Part shown: in pieces, positions 6,531 through 9,713 of the stretch
Layout: the number at the start of each line of letters is the position of its first letter
How positions within the stretch are numbered: position 1 is the stretch's first letter
Assembly: GCA_043820105.1 (NCBI GenBank)
Contig: JBDREC010000110.1
Coordinates: 1 to 9,713, forward strand
Length of the DNA stretch: 9,713 bases
Source: JBDREC01 sp043820105 [NCBI: Pseudomonadota bacterium]
Lineage (GTDB): Bacteria; Bdellovibrionota_F; JAHFAK01
Direction: 5' to 3'
Program-made: the position numbers and the translations under genes
The notes under the pieces: model-generated
What the model was told of the DNA's origin: nothing
What the model saw: only the letters and a program-made list of their open reading frames with translations
Database searches by the model: none

Positions 6531-6567
6531 TATTTTAAAAATAGTATTATTTTAATGGGACCATATT

Positions 6568-7791
6568 GTGAAGTATCTGAATAAAATAATTATTTTAATA
6601 TTTTATTTCTTAACATATTCACCTGTCAATGCTTCTGTCTGCATCAACTTGTTTAATTATATAGAAGATTTTCAAGTCTATTATGAGTCTAGCACTGTTG
6701 TTAAAAAAGCTATTAAGGAAGCTCAAAGACGTAATTCAATAAATAATAAAGATAAGGCAAGCAAGGAAATTGAACATAGACAAAAAGTTTTAAAAAGTCT
6801 TTTGGAGATTACTGGCAATCAATTCCTTCCAAAGTATTTTCAAGATAGAGTAAGCATAAAAAAAATCTCTGTTTATGTTTTTGATCTGCTCGAGGCTGAA
6901 TCACAAAAGGCTAGAAATATTTTTAATATCGCAGGGGAATCAGTAAAGATGTTGGAAAGCATTTTTGGAATTAAATCAGGTACAATATTAATTTGGATGT
7001 TTGACCATTTATTTTGGGACGTTTATTTAGAAAGATCTGAATCAAGAAGTGATTATGGTTTCAATCTTTTTTATGAGGACAGACTGCAATCGATTTTTAT
7101 ACCAAGAGACTCTGAGGGTATATTAAATAAAATGCTTGAGGCTTTAGCTCAAGTTGACAATGAAGTTGATATGGCACGTGTTTGTAAAGCTTATAATGTG
7201 GCAAATAAGCAGGCTTTGCTTTATTATTGGTCATCAATTTCGGAAGATGTGTTGTATTGGATGTCCCCACTTCGAGTTGAGGGTATTTCTCATGAACTTG
7301 CACATCATTTTATGCATAAAAGTGGTTTGCATTATAGAGTAAGCTCTACGGTTGCAGAGATAATACCAGCCTTACTTCAATTATATATAGCTGAAGAATT
7401 AATTGTACCAGAATTAGAAAGTCATGGTATTAAGACACACCGTGAGGGTGTTAAACTCTTGAGAGAAATTAATGAAAAAAAGTTGAGTTTATTTGTTTCA
7501 AATAAAAAAGCAGTTATCTCACGACATTCATTTTTTAAACCAAATCCTTTAATTTTCAAATGGTTTTATTTAATGATTTTAAATCAGTATGCAGATAAAT
7601 TTTATGGACAGGATGGTTTTATTAAAGCCCTTATAGATATGATGTTAAAAGAAGACGCTAATATTAGCAATCAACGTTTTGTTGAATTAACAGCCATGGC
7701 TTATAATGCTTCAACAAATAGTTTTTTGTCTGTTGATGAATTTTTAAAAAGACAGGAAAGTGAACTGTTATACATCTTATATAGAGAATAG
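6568..7791 (+). CDS. Putative exported HExxH zinc metallopeptidase, family not recognised
   Basis: A 407-residue protein I cannot assign to a named family. The N-terminus has Lys2 and Lys6, a hydrophobic core (7-18) and VNA-S at 20-23, fitting a signal peptidase I site after Ala22. Cys25 follows, but no good lipobox is present. No other membrane segment is evident, so it is probably periplasmic or secreted. The key feature is HELAH at 242-246, a zinc-binding HExxH motif inside a helix (GISHELAHHFMH). Glu264 in STVAEIIPALLQL, 17 residues after His246, is a fair candidate third ligand, giving a gluzincin-like layout. The N-terminal half (35-230) is charged and helical without a recognised domain. 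Translation starts at GTG (6568-6570), with GGGA about eight bases upstream. A sigma-54 promoter precedes it. It diverges from an ABC exporter and converges on a histidine kinase. Export and zinc binding are likely; substrate is unknown. Confidence 0.8.
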   Translation: MKYLNKIIILIFYFLTYSPVNASVCINLFNYIEDFQVYYESSTVVKKAIKEAQRRNSINNKDKASKEIEHRQKVLKSLLEITGNQFLPKYFQDRVSIKKISVYVFDLLEAESQKARNIFNIAGESVKMLESIFGIKSGTILIWMFDHLFWDVYLERSESRSDYGFNLFYEDRLQSIFIPRDSEGILNKMLEALAQVDNEVDMARVCKAYNVANKQALLYYWSSISEDVLYWMSPLRVEGISHELAHHFMHKSGLHYRVSSTVAEIIPALLQLYIAEELIVPELESHGIKTHREGVKLLREINEKKLSLFVSNKKAVISRHSFFKPNPLIFKWFYLMILNQYADKFYGQDGFIKALIDMMLKEDANISNQRFVELTAMAYNASTNSFLSVDEFLKRQESELLYILYRE

Positions 7792-7856
7792 AAATTAAAT
7801 AAATTATAACATTAATATCACTAAAATGTCTCACAAGTATTTCAATGCTATTAAAG

Positions 7857-9506
7857 CTATACTAATGGCAATGTAATTGTAAACTTTGTGCCTTGGTTTA
7901 CTTCAGAAGCACACACTATAACTCCACCTTGGGATTTGATAATTTCTCTTGCTATATATAGTCCAATTCCAATTCCTTCCACTTTACCAGTCATATATTT
8001 TTCAACTTGTACAAAACTATCAAAAATATAAGCTATTGCTTCATTTGAAATGCCAATGCCATTATCTTCAATTGTAATAATCGCTTTGTCAGTTGTTTTT
8101 GAAAGCTTGATGCTAATTTGAGTTTTTTCAGGATTAAATTTAATTGCATTTTCAACAATGTGCCCTATGGACTTAATCATACTTTCTTCATTAAATAGGC
8201 ATTGTATGGAAGTATCAGAATAGTTCTTAATTAATTTTATTTTTTTGTCTTTAGCTGAATTTGTGTGTTTTATGCAGATTTTATCTAGCAGATCTTTAAT
8301 GATTATATTTTGTTTTTTAAGCTCATTTGACATTTGTTCATTACTAAAATTTGTCAAATCAAGCAGAGAAAGAATTATGCGTGTTAAATTTTTTGATTGT
8401 TTAATTGCTCTTTCAAGGCAGTCTTTGATTTCGCTGTCCTGATTACATATTTTTGAGTGAGAAATTAGGTTAAGATTTAGATTTAATATTTGAAGTGGAG
8501 TTCTAAGTTTATGCGAAAGAGTTGAAAGAAAAATTGTTTTTAGATTTTCAGTATGTCTTTGTTTTGTAATATCTTTAAAAACAAATAAATAACCATCGAT
8601 TTCATTGTCAGATGTATATAATCTTTCGATATCTGTAGAATATACCAGGCCTTGATTTTTAAATTCCAAATCAACAGAAGCATTTTTTACATGTTGAATC
8701 AGCTCTTCTAGGGAAATAGTCAGAGAAGATTGAGAAAAAATTGGAGCTATATTGTTGCCTTCATCAATATTATTCAAAAAATGAAACATATCTTTTGCTG
8801 AAGAATTTATTATTGAAACCTCAAAATCAGGATTAGTGTATATTAGGCCATCGCTAACTGATTGGAATATTGAAAAGAGCTTGTTTTGCCCATCAGTTAC
8901 ATTGGTCATGAGGTCAAAAGCTTCAATAATTCTACCAATATACTGTGTGAAAATAGAAATTGGTTTTAGATTTTTATCTGTTATTTCTTTTTCTCCAGTT
9001 GGGTTTCCAATAAAAATAATGTGAGTTAATTGATTATATTTTTTAATTGGAAGAATTCCTATTATTTGAGTTTCAAAGTATTGACTGAGGTGGTGAAAAA
9101 TATATTTAAAATCACTTTCTTCTGAATTAAGTTTTATTTCTTGGTTAGCAAGAAGATTAAATACTATATCTGTATCCATGGTCATGGTTTTAAGCTTAAA
9201 CTGTTCATTGTCAATTCCAAGACAGTTTGAAACCTTTAAACCACCCTTCGTTGCCTGAGTCAAAACTACTTCTGAGATATTAAATGTTTCAGAGATTAAA
9301 CTGCAAATTAAATTTACAAGTTCTACTTTTGATTTTATATTCTTAAGATGACTTGCTGGATTGAATAAGGTTTCAACATTGTTAATATAGTTACTTAATA
9401 TGTCTGGTTTGAAATTGTTTATAGGAGTGTCTTGGTTGCTCCCTTTTATTTGGTTCACCATTTCTATGTACCATCCCATTTCATTGTTGCGCGATGGCTC
9501 AAGCAA
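7857..9506 (-). CDS. Soluble GAF-PAS sensor histidine kinase
   Basis: A 549-residue cytoplasmic sensor kinase with no membrane segment. A GAF-like domain (about 55-195) is followed by a PAS domain (about 205-315, ending FVFKDITKQ), a HisKA dimerisation domain with FLSTLSHKLRTPL (326-338, His332 phospho-acceptor), and an HATPase_c domain (about 440-549) with N-box HIVENAIKFNP (Asn453), DNGIG (481-485), FDSF (495-498) and GIGIGLYIAR (511-520). The residue after His332 is Lys333, where Glu or Asp is normal. It has no receiver domain and no response regulator lies in the window. The frame opens at TTG (9504-9506), immediately after an in-frame TAA, with no clear Shine-Dalgarno sequence; Met10 (9477-9479) or Met16 (9459-9461, preceded by GGGATGG) are alternative starts. 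It converges on the metallopeptidase gene across 65 AT-rich bases without a clear terminator. Its signal is unknown. Confidence 0.92.
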   Translation of the reverse strand: MLEPSRNNEMGWYIEMVNQIKGSNQDTPINNFKPDILSNYINNVETLFNPASHLKNIKSKVELVNLICSLISETFNISEVVLTQATKGGLKVSNCLGIDNEQFKLKTMTMDTDIVFNLLANQEIKLNSEESDFKYIFHHLSQYFETQIIGILPIKKYNQLTHIIFIGNPTGEKEITDKNLKPISIFTQYIGRIIEAFDLMTNVTDGQNKLFSIFQSVSDGLIYTNPDFEVSIINSSAKDMFHFLNNIDEGNNIAPIFSQSSLTISLEELIQHVKNASVDLEFKNQGLVYSTDIERLYTSDNEIDGYLFVFKDITKQRHTENLKTIFLSTLSHKLRTPLQILNLNLNLISHSKICNQDSEIKDCLERAIKQSKNLTRIILSLLDLTNFSNEQMSNELKKQNIIIKDLLDKICIKHTNSAKDKKIKLIKNYSDTSIQCLFNEESMIKSIGHIVENAIKFNPEKTQISIKLSKTTDKAIITIEDNGIGISNEAIAYIFDSFVQVEKYMTGKVEGIGIGLYIAREIIKSQGGVIVCASEVNQGTKFTITLPLV

Positions 9507-9540
9507 TTAGCACACCGCATCATGAATTGCAACAAAAAAA

Positions 9541-9570
9541 TAATATACCTATGTTTTTGGGTGTATTAAA
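9541..9570 (-). promoter_or_regulatory. Candidate kinase promoter with embedded dyad
   Basis: On the minus strand TTTAAT (9565-9570) and TATATT (9542-9547) are spaced by 17 bp, three and five of six sigma-70 consensus bases. An inverted repeat, TAATATACC (9541-9549) and GGTGTATTA (9560-9568) on the plus strand, differs at one base pair and covers the spacer and parts of both boxes. That is where a repressor or MerR-like activator would sit. The start would be near 9535, about 30 nt before the TTG codon. Confidence 0.35.
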
Positions 9571-9665
9571 ATTATGGATCATCTCCAATTTGAATACCTA
9601 AACAATAGAGCAGCAGTTTTCAGTTAAATCTGAGAAGAAGAGCACAAAAAATCATTAACCTCATC

Positions 9666-9689
9666 TTAATCCTAATCATAATCATAATC
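9666..9689. repeat. Short hexamer tandem repeat
   Basis: Four adjoining NTAATC units (TTAATC, CTAATC, ATAATC, ATAATC), followed by CTAAGATTAATCC. Like the 873-907 array it is a short, pyrimidine-biased, intergenic repeat with TAA in each unit. No gene is visible between 9507 and the window end apart from these elements; the ATG reading inward from 9713 stops after five codons. Confidence 0.6.
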
Positions 9690-9713
9690 CTAAGATTAAT
9701 CCAATGGTTTCAT

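Larger units (their letters stand above)
6432..6570. promoter_or_regulatory. Perfect 12 bp inverted repeat bracketing the sigma-54 control region
   Basis: CACAATATGGTC (6432-6443) and GACCATATTGTG (6559-6570) are exact inverted copies 115 bases apart. The right copy includes the GTG start codon of the metallopeptidase gene. The left copy lies about 110 bases upstream of the exporter ATG, in the same orientation relative to the exporter as the right copy is to the peptidase. This would suit a regulator that binds both sites, possibly with looping, but could be chance. Confidence 0.5.

Noticed and set aside
6432-6570. Small transposon-like element (MITE) with 12 bp terminal inverted repeats
   Set aside because: No target-site duplication flanks it, and the right repeat includes a start codon.
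7792-7856. Terminator between the peptidase and kinase genes
   Set aside because: The AT-rich spacer has no stem longer than a few pairs and no proper T-run.
9500-9518. Third sigma-54-like site over the kinase start (CGGTGTG-N4-TTGCT on the minus strand)
   Set aside because: Spacing and the -12 element fit, but the -24 element keeps only GG and the last G. A start there would fall inside the TTG-initiated frame, though it could work with Met10 or Met16.
9697-9713. Start of a further minus-strand gene at the window end
   Set aside because: The ATG at 9711-9713 is followed by an in-frame stop after five codons.

Overview
The window is AT-rich bacterial DNA (by eye roughly two-thirds A+T) with ordinary bacterial gene density. 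It carries six convincing genes: a pteridine-reductase-like SDR enzyme, an ABC-F translation factor, a dGTPase of the HD superfamily, a half-size ABC exporter, a putative exported HExxH metallopeptidase of unrecognised family, and a soluble GAF-PAS histidine kinase. Several starts are non-ATG: TTG for dgt, GTG for the metallopeptidase, and probably TTG for the kinase. One excellent and one good -24/-12 (sigma-54) promoter match point to a bacterium that uses RpoN. The export signal fits a Gram-negative or similar lineage, but I cannot name the organism. There is no rRNA, tRNA, CRISPR array or intact mobile element.

Layout. Bases 1-68 hold a strong hairpin, the likely terminator of the SDR gene. 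The SDR gene (69-851, minus) and the ABC-F gene (1027-2868, plus) diverge from a 175 bp region with a plausible sigma-70 promoter for each and a five-unit heptamer array in the SDR leader. ABC-F converges on dgt (2938-4101, minus) across a short, almost purely AT spacer. The 412 bp gap 4102-4513 is unusually structured. It holds a sigma-54-like promoter pointing at dgt, a possible small structured RNA or long leader, inverted repeats, and a pair of repeats resembling the end of an IS21-type element. The ABC exporter (4514-6322, minus) and the metallopeptidase gene (6568-7791, plus) diverge from a 245 bp regulatory region. That region contains a near-consensus sigma-54 promoter, a 15 bp palindrome about 79 bp upstream of the predicted transcription start, and a perfect 12 bp inverted repeat whose right copy covers the metallopeptidase start codon. 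The metallopeptidase gene converges on the histidine kinase gene (7857-9506, minus). The region upstream of the kinase holds a dyad embedded in a possible promoter and a short hexamer repeat.

How the parts may work together. The SDR, ABC-F and dgt genes look like housekeeping singletons (folate/pterin reduction, ribosome rescue, dNTP control). The right half looks like a regulated module: an exported putative peptidase under a sigma-54 promoter, a divergent exporter sharing its control region, and a nearby sensor kinase without a response regulator. That these form one system is inference from position only. Three protein details stand out: the SDR has Cys where the catalytic Ser/Asp is expected, the kinase has Lys in place of the acidic residue next to its phospho-accepting His, and the peptidase has a clear HELAH motif in an otherwise unfamiliar sequence.
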